From: Nitrospirota bacterium
GTDB lineage: Bacteria > Nitrospirota > Nitrospiria > Nitrospirales > UBA8639
Assembly (NCBI GenBank): GCA_020348185.1
Contig: CP070743.1
Location: forward strand, 1,209,796-1,228,202
Length of the DNA: 18,407 bases
Direction of reading: 5' to 3'
Notes under the pieces: generated by a model
What the model saw: the letters and a program-made list of their open reading frames with translations, nothing else
Told to the model about the DNA's origin: nothing
Database searches by the model: none
Made by a program: the position numbers and the translations under genes
Part shown: one piece after another, positions 7,038 through 15,036 of the stretch
Layout: every line of letters starts with the position of its first letter
Position numbering within the stretch: the stretch's first letter is position 1

Positions 7038-7670
7038 TCACACTCGAGAGGAGGTCATCCGTGCCGGAACCACTTTAATAGCCACACGGTCATTGACTGA
7101 ATGACAAATGTGTTGGCAGAGACCACACCCCACACAACCCTGCTCATCAATCATGACTCGAAAGTTGGAAAAATTCATTGAAATGGCTTGGGTTGGACAT
7201 TTGGATACACACGCATTACAACCATGGGCAGCCGTGCAATCTTGATGCATCACCACGGCCAAACCCATTTGAATCTCTCTAGGACTGTCTACCGGTACAA
7301 GCGCCTCGGTCTCGCAGGCCTCAATACAGGGAAAGTCCTCGCAGAGTCGACAGGGTGATTTTTCCTGGAAAAGAATCGGGGTATCATCTTGGGAGTGGTG
7401 AACGATAGCTTGATAGGGACACACGTCAAGGCAATCCCCACATTTGGTGCATCGCTCAAGAAAGTCAACCTCTTCAACGGCTCCCGGCGGTCTCAACCAG
7501 TCTGTCCGTTCAATCGTTGAAGCTGTTGGCTTCGGCTCAGGAGAGGCTTTTTGATGCTTCCAATACTCCTGAACCGTGACGCCCACCGACACCACCGATT
7601 GGCGAATAAAGTTCCGTCGTCCCAACGAAGGACTTGCATCTTTAGTTTTATCAGTCTTTGATTTTGACAT
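7038..7670 (-). CDS. Four-cluster 4Fe-4S ferredoxin with twin-arginine N-terminus (NapG/NapF-like)
   Basis: A 210-residue protein with 16 cysteines in four binding groups: C74/77/80/84 (CX2CX2CX3CP), C107/110/115/119 (CX2CX4CX3C), C145/151/154/158 (CX5CX2CX3CP) and C179/182/185/189 (CX2CX2CX3C). This resembles NapG-type electron-transfer proteins. The N-terminus has 'GRRNFIRQS' at 17-25, a Tat-like motif, but the following hydrophobic stretch is short (about 9 residues) and no clear AxA site is seen, so export is likely but not certain. I chose ATG 7670: it falls 10 bp after the upstream gene and puts the RR motif in place. The longer frame from 7787 would overlap that gene by over 100 bp. 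Its likely role is electron transfer or Fe-S delivery around an NXR-type enzyme. It is transcribed with the upstream HExxH gene. Confidence 0.85.
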   Translation of the reverse strand: MSKSKTDKTKDASPSLGRRNFIRQSVVSVGVTVQEYWKHQKASPEPKPTASTIERTDWLRPPGAVEEVDFLERCTKCGDCLDVCPYQAIVHHSQDDTPILFQEKSPCRLCEDFPCIEACETEALVPVDSPREIQMGLAVVMHQDCTAAHGCNACVSKCPTQAISMNFSNFRVMIDEQGCVGCGLCQHICHSVNDRVAIKVVPARMTSSRV

Positions 7671-7680
7671 GAAACTCGCT

Positions 7681-8679
7681 TTACACCACCCCCGCGGCGC
7701 GGAGTTTATACACCTCAACACATCGATCACAGGCTCCGTAATCGGTATCCCAACCTGGATGATTTTCCCGAATATAATCGAGCACATACCCTTCTAATTT
7801 TACATCTAAATCTTCTACCCACGAGTAGGTAGGAAAACGACATAATGGACAAGGAAATCCGGGCATCAACATCGGTTTCGTTGGAACATCGGGGATTTCT
7901 CCCTCTTCAATTTCCACGGCGCGCTCCATGACGCGAATCGAATCCGATGCCATTTCCACCAATTCAGCGTGGGTGAGATACTCCGTTTGCCACAAGCCTT
8001 CAAAGACGGATTCAACTTGAGTGGGAGGGATTTTCCGATACCAGGAACGAAATTCCCGAAATCGATATTCGCGAGAAAACATCGGTTCTTTTCCGGCTCG
8101 ACTAATTCGGCTGTCAATATGCAAACTCCATAACACCCGATACCGGTTTAAAATCAAATGCTCTTCGCCAGGGTTAAACCCAATTTTGGTATCGGGATCA
8201 TAGCCAAAGGCGTCATCTAACATATCGGCAATATGAGTCAATTCGTGTCGAAGATATCGGTTAATGGCAGGATCATAAAAACGCCGGGGTATTAACTTGA
8301 TGCCCACCCCTTTCAGGCCCTTTTCTTCAAATTGTCGAGCCAATTTCTCTTCAACCGTCCCCCATTTCCTGAGAATATCGACCCCTTCCTGATCTTCCTT
8401 CAGCACCCCTCGAACGAGGACAAGTCCTGTTTTGGCTTTCATTTCGGGGAACTCTTCAAAGGCGTCCCTGAGAATGTCCGCAAAGCCCCACTTGGCAAAT
8501 AAATGCTGATACAGTTTTTTAAATTCTGGTTCGCGCTCGTCTAGGGAATATTTTTCATAAATTGGATCGGCAAATTCATGAAATTCATTATAGTAGGTGG
8601 GGTCTCCTTCCCTCTCGGTTTTCTCTGAAAATGAGTCGATAACTTCTTGAAGGAGCGCAGGTTGAAAACGTATTTCCAT
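7681..8679 (-). CDS. Putative HExxH metalloprotein with C-terminal CxxC pairs
   Basis: A 332-residue soluble protein without signal peptide or membrane segments. Residues 144-155 read 'RHELTHIADMLD', a HExxH zinc-metalloprotease-type motif (H145, E146, H149) in a predicted helix. Possible further ligands lie downstream ('FNPGEEH' at 168-174, 'LHIDSR' at 186-191). Near the C-terminus 'CPLC' (277-280) and 'CDRC' (317-320) form a plausible zinc or Fe-S knuckle. The N-terminal ~120 residues are acidic and helical. I do not recognise a named family. The start has GAGGG about 7 nt upstream. It ends 10 bp before the ferredoxin gene, so the two are translated from one mRNA. A processing protease or a structural metal protein for redox-enzyme maturation are both possible. 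Confidence 0.82.
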   Translation of the reverse strand: MEIRFQPALLQEVIDSFSEKTEREGDPTYYNEFHEFADPIYEKYSLDEREPEFKKLYQHLFAKWGFADILRDAFEEFPEMKAKTGLVLVRGVLKEDQEGVDILRKWGTVEEKLARQFEEKGLKGVGIKLIPRRFYDPAINRYLRHELTHIADMLDDAFGYDPDTKIGFNPGEEHLILNRYRVLWSLHIDSRISRAGKEPMFSREYRFREFRSWYRKIPPTQVESVFEGLWQTEYLTHAELVEMASDSIRVMERAVEIEEGEIPDVPTKPMLMPGFPCPLCRFPTYSWVEDLDVKLEGYVLDYIRENHPGWDTDYGACDRCVEVYKLRAAGVV

Positions 8680-8772
8680 AGGTATCCCTCGAGTTAAAAA
8701 ACTATTGATTTATCTTAAAAATTGCTGGCATCACTTTCACGATTTCAACCTTCAAACTTATTCTTTCCGGCC

Positions 8773-8802
8773 TTGACTCCCTGATAAATGGGTGTTTAGT
8801 AT
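8773..8802 (+). promoter_or_regulatory. Possible promoter for the WD40 gene
   Basis: TTGACT (8773-8778), 18 bp, then TAGTAT (8797-8802) on the plus strand. The -35 box matches five of six consensus bases and the -10 box four of six. It would leave a leader of about 110 nt and overlap the leader of the divergent operon. Confidence 0.3.
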
Positions 8803-8827
8803 CCTCAAAAGTATGAAGGAATACCGA

Positions 8828-8857
8828 ATTATAGGGAGTGGCCCTCTTTAATAGCAA
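8828..8857 (-). promoter_or_regulatory. Sigma-70-like promoter for the HExxH protein-ferredoxin operon
   Basis: On the minus strand TTGCTA (8857-8852) is followed after 18 bp by a perfect TATAAT (8833-8828). The predicted start is near 8820, leaving a leader of about 140 nt before the ATG at 8679. It is oriented away from the WD40 gene in this 240-bp divergent region. Confidence 0.55.
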
Positions 8858-8919
8858 GAAAGACATCTTTTTAGGTAATTCTACCATTTGTTGACCTCAT
8901 TTCGTGAAGGAGCCCTATC

Positions 8920-10017
8920 ATGACCAATCCGGTTAGTTCTCCCAATCATCCTAGTATGCCGGGATCGTTAGAAGAGGGAGAAAGACAGCCAATTGAAGTA
9001 CTTGATTCGTTAACACATTGGAAAGCCGGCATTAAGGAACTGAAAACCTTTCGAGGGCATACGCAAGGGATTTGGGGCGTGGATTTTGCGCCAGATGGAC
9101 TGACACTCGCAAGCGGAGGGAGTGACCGCTATGTGCGGATCTGGGATATCGAAACAGGCCGGTTACTTCGATCCCTGCGAGGGCACACCCAGGATATTCG
9201 ACAAGTGGTCTTTAGCCCAGATGGCCAGATTCTGGCCACCGGCAGTGAGGACCGAACCATTCGATTATGGAACCCCAATACCGGGGAAACCACACGGTTA
9301 CTCTTTACGCGATATGACCACGCCGTCTGTAGTATTTCCTTCTCTCCTGATGGCCTCATGCTGGCACGTGGTGGGCAAAACAAGGACATCAAAATTTGGG
9401 AAGTGACGACCGGAACAGAGCTCATGACCCTTCTCGGCAAGGATCAATTCGACCACAATTGGGCCGTCTGTACCGCCTTCTGTCCAGATGGGATACATCT
9501 CGTTTCCGGAAGCGATATCGGCAAACTCAAACTCTACGAAGTCTTGCCAAGCGGAGAGGAAAAGGTCGTCCACAATGGACACTGGCGAGATGACACCGAT
9601 GATGAGGAGAGCGAGGTCCGCGGATTTTTTGTTGATGATCATGGGGGATTCCAAAAGCCCATGGAATATTGGGTCGGTGCGTTGACTTTCACACCAGACG
9701 GAAAGACTATGATATCCGGCAGTCGAGATACGACCATTAAGTTTTTCGAAATGCCGGATCTTCGAGAGCTCCGGACGTTGAAAGGGCATACCGGATGGGT
9801 GCGCAATCTGATCGTCTCAGGTGATGGAAAGGTTCTCATCAGTGCCAGCGACGACGGAACGGTGAAAATGTGGGATATTCAGACAGGCCGGCCGATTAGG
9901 ACCATTAAATCACATACGGGGCCGGTCCGCGGCATTTCTCTTTCACGGGACGGAAGAATGTTGGCCACCGCCTCTTCTGACCGTACCATTAAATTATGGG
10001 AAGGCGGAGAGGAGTAG
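8920..10017 (+). CDS. WD40-repeat (seven-bladed beta-propeller) protein
   Basis: A 365-residue protein with seven WD40 units after a ~40-residue polar N-terminus. Clear units end in 'VRIWDIETG', 'IRLWNPNTG', 'IKIWEVTTG', 'LKLYEVLPSG', 'IKFFEMPD', 'VKMWDIQTG' and 'IKLWEGGEE', and most start with a 'GHT'-like dipeptide and contain 'SPDG' turns. The fourth blade carries an acidic insertion ('HWRDDTDDEESEVRG') that could be a contact loop. No enzyme domain, signal peptide or membrane helix is present, so this is a cytoplasmic scaffold. GAAGGAG about 7 nt before the ATG supports the start. It is the only plus-strand gene here, divergent from the HExxH-ferredoxin operon and convergent with the response regulator. 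Its partners are unknown. Confidence 0.93.
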   Translation: MTNPVSSPNHPSMPGSLEEGERQPIEVLDSLTHWKAGIKELKTFRGHTQGIWGVDFAPDGLTLASGGSDRYVRIWDIETGRLLRSLRGHTQDIRQVVFSPDGQILATGSEDRTIRLWNPNTGETTRLLFTRYDHAVCSISFSPDGLMLARGGQNKDIKIWEVTTGTELMTLLGKDQFDHNWAVCTAFCPDGIHLVSGSDIGKLKLYEVLPSGEEKVVHNGHWRDDTDDEESEVRGFFVDDHGGFQKPMEYWVGALTFTPDGKTMISGSRDTTIKFFEMPDLRELRTLKGHTGWVRNLIVSGDGKVLISASDDGTVKMWDIQTGRPIRTIKSHTGPVRGISLSRDGRMLATASSDRTIKLWEGGEE

Positions 10018-10067
10018 GATCTCACATTTTAAATCTCGGGGTAAGAAAAGAATTGAATTCCTTAACA

Positions 10068-10139
10068 CGAAACCAGAAACTCGCAACCCGAGACTGGGGA
10101 GCTTTAACTCCCTACCCGCGAAACCCGAAACTCGAAACC
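10068..10139. repeat. GAAAC-rich imperfect repeat array with internal hairpin, between convergent genes
   Basis: Two copies of a GAAAC-based unit flank a small hairpin. The left part is CGAAACCAGAAACTCGCAAC (10068-10087) and the right part is CGAAACCCGAAACTCGAAAC (10119-10138). The centre is GGGGAG-CTTTAA-CTCCC (10096-10112). It fills most of the 125-bp gap between the WD40 stop and the response-regulator stop. There is no U-tract on either strand, so classical termination is not supported. It resembles the unit at 2624-2652. Confidence 0.75.
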
Positions 10140-10142
10140 TTT

Positions 10143-11588
10143 CTACGACCCCCCATTTTCTGTCGGCTCATCGGCGGTGAGAATTCCATATCGTTTACAC
10201 TTTTCCCAAAGGGCCTTCCGGGATAATCCCAAAACTTTGGCTGCCATGGTTTTACTCCAGTGGGTCTGATTGAGAATCTCCATAATATGGGATCGCTCAA
10301 ACCGCTCTCTCGCTGCAGCCAGCGTCTCTCCTGAACTCCTTCGCTCACCCTTTTCTCTTTGAAATTCCATGCAAAACCCACAACCCTCTTGGGGCTGTCC
10401 CCCCAAATACGGGCAGGAGCTTTGCCCACAAAGATCCCACGCCTGAATTTCTTCGGAATTTTGGGCAAGCGCGACGGCCCGCTCAATGGTATTCTCCAGT
10501 TCTCGAACATTTCCGGGAAAGGAATACCTCATGAGCACCTCACGAGCTTGTCGAGAAATTTTTTTTGTGGGTTGTTTCATCCGTGCAGCCAGCTCTTGGA
10601 GAACATGGTCAGCAATCAGAAACACATCATCCCTCCGTTCCCGAAGAGGAGGCAATTGTACGGGAACCACATTCAGACGATAATAGAGATCCTCTCGAAA
10701 CCGACCCTGTTCAACCTCTTTTTTCAAATCCTTTTGGGTGGCACAGACCAACCGGACATCTACTTCAATGGTTTCATTTCCGCCGACTCTTTCAAATTGC
10801 CGTTCTTGTAGGACCCGCAACAATTTGATTTGTACCACGGGCGAGATTTCACCGATTTCATCAAGAAACAACGTCCCTTGATGCGCCAACTCAAAGCGTC
10901 CACGGCGTTGTTTCACGGCTCCCGTAAAGGCCCCCTTTTCGTGCCCGAACAATTCAGCTTCCAGCAAGGTTTCTGGTAAAGCGGCGCAGCTCACTTTAAT
11001 CAACCCATGATTTCGTCGAGGACTATAGTGATGTATGGCATTGGCGATCAGCTCTTTTCCTGTTCCACTTTCACCAACGATGAGGACCGTCGCATCGGTT
11101 CCTGACACGAGTTTAATTTTCTCAAGCACGGCCCGCATACGATGATTTTTCCCCACAATGCCTTCAAAACTGAACTTCCCTTCTAATTCCTCCCGCAATT
11201 CCTGATTTTCTTGCCGCAAAGCTGCAAGACGATTCACTCGCTCAACCACCAGCAACAGCTCGTCCATCGAAAATGGTTTGGTAATATAGTCATACGCCCC
11301 GCATTTCATGGCATGAACAGCGGTATCCACCGACCCATAGGCGGTGATGACGATCACCTCCGTATGAGGAGATTGGTCCTTACACGTCTTTAAGATTTGA
11401 AGACCGTCAGAACCTGGAAGCCGTAAATCCGTAATGATCAAGTCGAATCTACCTTCACGAATCTTGTCAATGCCTTCATTGCCGGTCGAGGCATCCTGAA
11501 CCTCATACCCGACGGCCTTCAGGGCATCCAACATCGACAACCGCATGAGCGGCTCATCATCAATAATCAACACCGATCCAGTACTCAT
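10143..11588 (-). CDS. Sigma-54-dependent response regulator, NtrC/AtoC type
   Basis: A 481-residue regulator. Receiver domain at 1-120, with acidic pocket 'DDE', phosphoacceptor D54 ('IITDLRLP'), T82 and K104. AAA+ domain at about 142-375, with Walker A 'GESGTGKE' (172-179), the sigma-54 contact loop 'GAFTGA' (219-224), Walker B 'LFLDEIGE' (240-247) and 'FPGNVRELEN' (357-366). A FIS-type helix-turn-helix sits at about 425-467 ('MAAKVLGLSRKALWEKCKRYGI'). It would activate sigma-54 promoters after phosphorylation by the overlapping kinase gene; ATGA overlap at 11588-11585 implies translational coupling. Between the AAA+ and DNA-binding domains is a four-cysteine linker (C387, C392, C403, C406), which is unusual for the family. 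Targets are unknown; a sigma-54-like match precedes the radical SAM gene. Confidence 0.95.
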   Translation of the reverse strand: MSTGSVLIIDDEPLMRLSMLDALKAVGYEVQDASTGNEGIDKIREGRFDLIITDLRLPGSDGLQILKTCKDQSPHTEVIVITAYGSVDTAVHAMKCGAYDYITKPFSMDELLLVVERVNRLAALRQENQELREELEGKFSFEGIVGKNHRMRAVLEKIKLVSGTDATVLIVGESGTGKELIANAIHHYSPRRNHGLIKVSCAALPETLLEAELFGHEKGAFTGAVKQRRGRFELAHQGTLFLDEIGEISPVVQIKLLRVLQERQFERVGGNETIEVDVRLVCATQKDLKKEVEQGRFREDLYYRLNVVPVQLPPLRERRDDVFLIADHVLQELAARMKQPTKKISRQAREVLMRYSFPGNVRELENTIERAVALAQNSEEIQAWDLCGQSSCPYLGGQPQEGCGFCMEFQREKGERRSSGETLAAARERFERSHIMEILNQTHWSKTMAAKVLGLSRKALWEKCKRYGILTADEPTENGGS

Positions 11589-14500
11589 GTCCCCACCTTT
11601 ATCAAAGAAGGAGAGGGGGCAAACGGAAGGCGAACCGTAAACTTCGTCCCCTTTTCGACTTCGCTTTCCACTAACATTTCCCCTCCATGTCGCTCAACAA
11701 TCCCCAGACTGACCGATAACCCCAACCCTGTCCCCTCCCCCGTTCGCTTGGTCGTAAAAAAGGGGTCAAAAATGTTTGATCGCACTTCCGGGGGGATTCC
11801 ACAACCCGTATCCTCCACATCGATTTCACACACTTCCTCTTGTTGATGAGTTCGAATCGTGATGATTCCACCTTCCTGGGTTGCCTGTACGGCATTGAGG
11901 ATCAAATTCATCAGGACTTGCTCAATCATATGGGGATCGACCATCATGGGCGGGAGGTCGGGCTCACACTCACGGTGCAGAGTCAATTGTTTGGCGGTAA
12001 TCGTATGGTTGGTCAACACCAATACGCGATCCACCAGGGTATTGACATCGGTTGCCCGCAATTCAGGCTTGTGTTGTTGAGAGAAGTCCAATAATTGACG
12101 AACGATCTTTTGGACCCGCCGGAGCCCATCTTCCATAAAATGGGTATATTCCTCCGCCCGGCCGGGTGAGAGTGTTCCCTTTCGGAGATTGTAGAGGCAA
12201 TTCAAAATTCCTCCCAAAGGGTTATTAATTTCGTGAGCCACCCCTGCCGCCAATTGACCAATGGATGCTAACCGCTCCGCATCCCGGACTTGCTGTTCAA
12301 GCGTTTTGCGTTCAGTGATATCCCTCGCGATTCCAAGAACCCCAATGGGGACCCCCTGCTCATTGCAGAGAGGTGACACGCTGACTAAGACAGACCGAGG
12401 CTTCCCATCCTGGCTGACCATTTCTACTTCGTAAACCTGCTTGCGGCCAATATCAAGCGTCTCTCGTAGATACCGGCCACGATACCGCTTGGAAATGAGA
12501 GACAGATAGGGTCTTCCAATGAGCTCTTCTTTTTGATAACCCCATACCTCAACCTTGCTGTTGACATAGGTAAACCGTAGATCACTATCCAATGTATAAA
12601 TCACATCGTTCGCATTCTCTAACAGACTCTCGATATATTGTTTGGCTTGCTCAATTTCGCGCGTTCGTTCCTGGACTTTTTCCTCCAAGGCTTCACTATA
12701 TCGATGTAATTGCTCTTCCAATTGTTTTCGTTGAGCAATGTCACGAAGCTGGACCATCACCGATGGGCTTTTCCCGACTTCCACACGGATGAGGTCGATT
12801 TCCATCGGCCGAACAGCCTGAAAGGCATCAGAGACTTCAATTTCCCGTGTTGGGACTTTTTCTTCGCCTTCTCTCACCCTTTGTAACAATTCGAGTGTCA
12901 CCCTTCGGTCACCTGGGTGAATGAGATCAGACAACGGTTTTCCAATTAATGCACCAAGGGGATATCCCAGAGCGTCAATTTCCCGCTCATTCACGGCTTC
13001 AATTTTCCCCTCCTTATCGATCATTAAAATAGAATCAGCCGCGTGGTTAAACAGCGCCTTATACCGTGTCTCGGAATCTGAAAGCTGACGCGTCCGTTCA
13101 GAAACCTTTTGTTCCAACCCGGTGGTATAGCGTTGGAGCTCACGCTGCAAAACCTTTCGGTCCGTGATATCCCGCACAAACCCACGTGAATAGATCAAGG
13201 ATCCCGTCTGCGGTTCGGTCAGAATAGTCGAATGGATTTCCACCTCAATGGGTTCCCGGTTTCGAGTGAGAAAGATGGTTTCAATCGTTCTCTCTTCTCT
13301 CACCTCCAACTCGCGAAGGTACTCATGAATCTCGGATTTCTTTTCGTCTGGGACGATATCCTCAAGGGACATATTCAACATTTCCTCAAGCGTATACCCC
13401 AACTTGTCTAATTCGGTCTGATTGACATGGACAAATCGTCCCGAAGGGTCAACCTGGTGAATCATTTCAGGGGAATATTCAATCAGATCTCGATATTTTT
13501 CCTCCAGCCGGCCAATCTCCGTCATTTGTTGGTTCAACTGTGTGAAGGAATTTTGAAGATTTCCGGCCATGGTATTAAAGGCTTCGGCAAGCCTTTCAAT
13601 TTCGTCCCCGGTTTTCACCTCAAGATGGTGATCGAGATTTCCTCGACCAATTCGTTGGACTCCTTCATAGAGTGCTTGGATGGGTTTGACGATGCGACCC
13701 GCCACGACGACTCCGGTCCCCCAAAGAATCACGAAAACCGCAACACCATATGATGCCACTTTGATGAGAAGCTGATTTAAGGGAGCATAGGTCTCCGAGG
13801 GATCCTGACGGACCAGGATGTGCCATGGGTGACCCCCAAAACTCTCTGGAGCCAGATTCACCCCAAGGCGGAGAGGGGCAAACCCCACAATGGAATCATA
13901 GGCCCCATGAGAATCGGGATTCGCCATCACCCATCCCGGACGGAGATGAGCCAATGCCTCAACCAATTGGGCTTGAATGGCATGTTCTTCAAGGGATAAC
14001 ACCGGACACAACAAAGGGGTCCCGTCCGACGCCACCAGCATCGCATGGCCTGTACTGCCAGCCGTCACCTCAGATATCGATCGGAATAAAGAATCCCGTC
14101 GGAGAAGAATACTAATGGCTCCGACAACATCATGGCGCTGATCATCAAGAATAGGAACGACAACATTCAGAACATGGGTGCCAAAGGACGGGTCAAAGAA
14201 TAAATCACTGACAAAGGTTTGCCCCCCAGCAGTACCTAAGACGGCTTGGAACCATGGGCTGGATCCGTGAAAGAATTTCACTTGTGGAAATGAACTGAGA
14301 ACCAACGCCCCTTGATTGTCTACAACCAGGATCGCCAAATAATCAGAGTTTCGAATCGCGTGCCACTGGGTCAGATAATTGGTGGCATATTGATTGATGA
14401 ACACGGGAAATTCATTTTGGTGGGCTCGTTGGCGCCATCGATCCTCCCATTCTTGAATGTGGGCGAGGATTTCGTCAGCGTTTTTGTCTGCATAACTCCG

Positions 14501-14764
14501 GTTGGAATCGATAACGGCACTTCGAATAAAAGGAATAGTCGCAAGCTGTTGAGCTTCATTAATCCCACGGACAATCTGGGTTTCGACTTTCCGGGCGACC
14601 TCAACGGCCATACCCTTAAAGTTGATTCCCGCAGTTTCCCGCAAGGCTCGTTGTTCTTCAAAATAGGCAAGAAGAAGAGACAGAATAAGTGGGAGCAGAC
14701 CAACCAACACCATAGCAAGGATGGTCTTGCTCTTGAGACTGAGTGAAGGGACAAGACGTTTCAT
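11585..14764 (-). CDS. Membrane-bound hybrid-free sensor histidine kinase: dCache, HAMP, three PAS, HisKA, HATPase
   Basis: A 1059-residue kinase. TM1 spans about 14-34 and TM2 about 336-355, enclosing a ~300-residue periplasmic double-Cache-type sensor ('YLAILVVDNQGALVLSS', 'WFQAVLGTAGGQTFVSDL', 'NVVVPILDD'). HAMP follows to about 405 ('GRIVKPIQALYEGVQRIGRGNLD'), then PAS domains at about 420-535, 562-680 and 707-822, joined by coiled linkers ('LEQKVSERTRQL', 'LEEKVQERTREI'). The kinase core has H844 in 'GVAHEINNPLGGILN', an N-box 'NLILNAVQA' near 953, G1 'DTGCGIP' near 985 and G2 'GTGLGLSV' near 1011. There is no receiver domain. It senses a periplasmic ligand, possibly with redox or small-ligand input through the PAS domains; the ligand is unknown. 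Its gene overlaps the regulator. The ribosome site before the ATG at 14764 is weak. Confidence 0.95.
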   Translation of the reverse strand: MKRLVPSLSLKSKTILAMVLVGLLPLILSLLLAYFEEQRALRETAGINFKGMAVEVARKVETQIVRGINEAQQLATIPFIRSAVIDSNRSYADKNADEILAHIQEWEDRWRQRAHQNEFPVFINQYATNYLTQWHAIRNSDYLAILVVDNQGALVLSSFPQVKFFHGSSPWFQAVLGTAGGQTFVSDLFFDPSFGTHVLNVVVPILDDQRHDVVGAISILLRRDSLFRSISEVTAGSTGHAMLVASDGTPLLCPVLSLEEHAIQAQLVEALAHLRPGWVMANPDSHGAYDSIVGFAPLRLGVNLAPESFGGHPWHILVRQDPSETYAPLNQLLIKVASYGVAVFVILWGTGVVVAGRIVKPIQALYEGVQRIGRGNLDHHLEVKTGDEIERLAEAFNTMAGNLQNSFTQLNQQMTEIGRLEEKYRDLIEYSPEMIHQVDPSGRFVHVNQTELDKLGYTLEEMLNMSLEDIVPDEKKSEIHEYLRELEVREERTIETIFLTRNREPIEVEIHSTILTEPQTGSLIYSRGFVRDITDRKVLQRELQRYTTGLEQKVSERTRQLSDSETRYKALFNHAADSILMIDKEGKIEAVNEREIDALGYPLGALIGKPLSDLIHPGDRRVTLELLQRVREGEEKVPTREIEVSDAFQAVRPMEIDLIRVEVGKSPSVMVQLRDIAQRKQLEEQLHRYSEALEEKVQERTREIEQAKQYIESLLENANDVIYTLDSDLRFTYVNSKVEVWGYQKEELIGRPYLSLISKRYRGRYLRETLDIGRKQVYEVEMVSQDGKPRSVLVSVSPLCNEQGVPIGVLGIARDITERKTLEQQVRDAERLASIGQLAAGVAHEINNPLGGILNCLYNLRKGTLSPGRAEEYTHFMEDGLRRVQKIVRQLLDFSQQHKPELRATDVNTLVDRVLVLTNHTITAKQLTLHRECEPDLPPMMVDPHMIEQVLMNLILNAVQATQEGGIITIRTHQQEEVCEIDVEDTGCGIPPEVRSNIFDPFFTTKRTGEGTGLGLSVSLGIVERHGGEMLVESEVEKGTKFTVRLPFAPSPSLIKVGT

Positions 14765-15036
14765 TTTGGTAACATATCTTGTTGGTTAGTGATCTTGTAA
14801 CCCTATAAAATAATAGCATATTTTGGTTCACGACCATAATGATGTCAAGTAACAGTAACATAGGGAAATCAAATTGCAGGTTCTAAGTTTACTGGTTAAC
14901 GTTATTACCAATTCGTAACGCAAATTAATCTAAGTATCTGAATGTTAAACGTTTTTTTGAAAGAGAATAAATCGAGGAGTGAGAAGATCAAATCTGGCCA
15001 ATAATTGGGGGCAAGCCCTCGTACCACCAAAAGCTA
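14765..15036. other. AT-rich non-coding region upstream of the kinase gene
   Basis: Together with the repeat element at 15037-15197 this makes a 435-bp gene-free stretch between secF and the kinase gene. It holds the possible -10 element, a palindromic TAACGTTA (inside 14894-14910) with similar AACG motifs nearby, and a short GGGC/GCCC stem near 15008-15019. No RNA gene or credible coding frame was recognised. Confidence 0.4.
14810..14818 (-). promoter_or_regulatory. Possible extended -10 promoter of the kinase-regulator operon
   Basis: On the minus strand TGCTATTAT (14818-14810) fits an extended -10 element and sits about 45 bp before the kinase start. TTGACA at 14848-14843 is too far away (27 bp) to be its -35 box. 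Confidence 0.3.

Noticed and set aside
6711..7041. Two short minus-strand frames in the ferredoxin-torD spacer
   Set aside because: They overlap each other and a good promoter, and their translations show no recognisable domain.
7671..7787. Upstream in-frame start (7787) for the ferredoxin
   Set aside because: It would overlap the HExxH gene by over 100 bp and bury the twin-arginine motif; ATG 7670 fits better.
8702..8887. 61-codon minus-strand frame before the HExxH gene
   Set aside because: The likely TATAAT promoter (8828-8833) lies inside it, so its first part would not be transcribed; no family features.
10096..10112. GGGGAG/CTCCC hairpin as a bidirectional terminator for the convergent genes
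   Set aside because: The stem is short and no U-tract follows on either strand; kept only as part of the repeat array.
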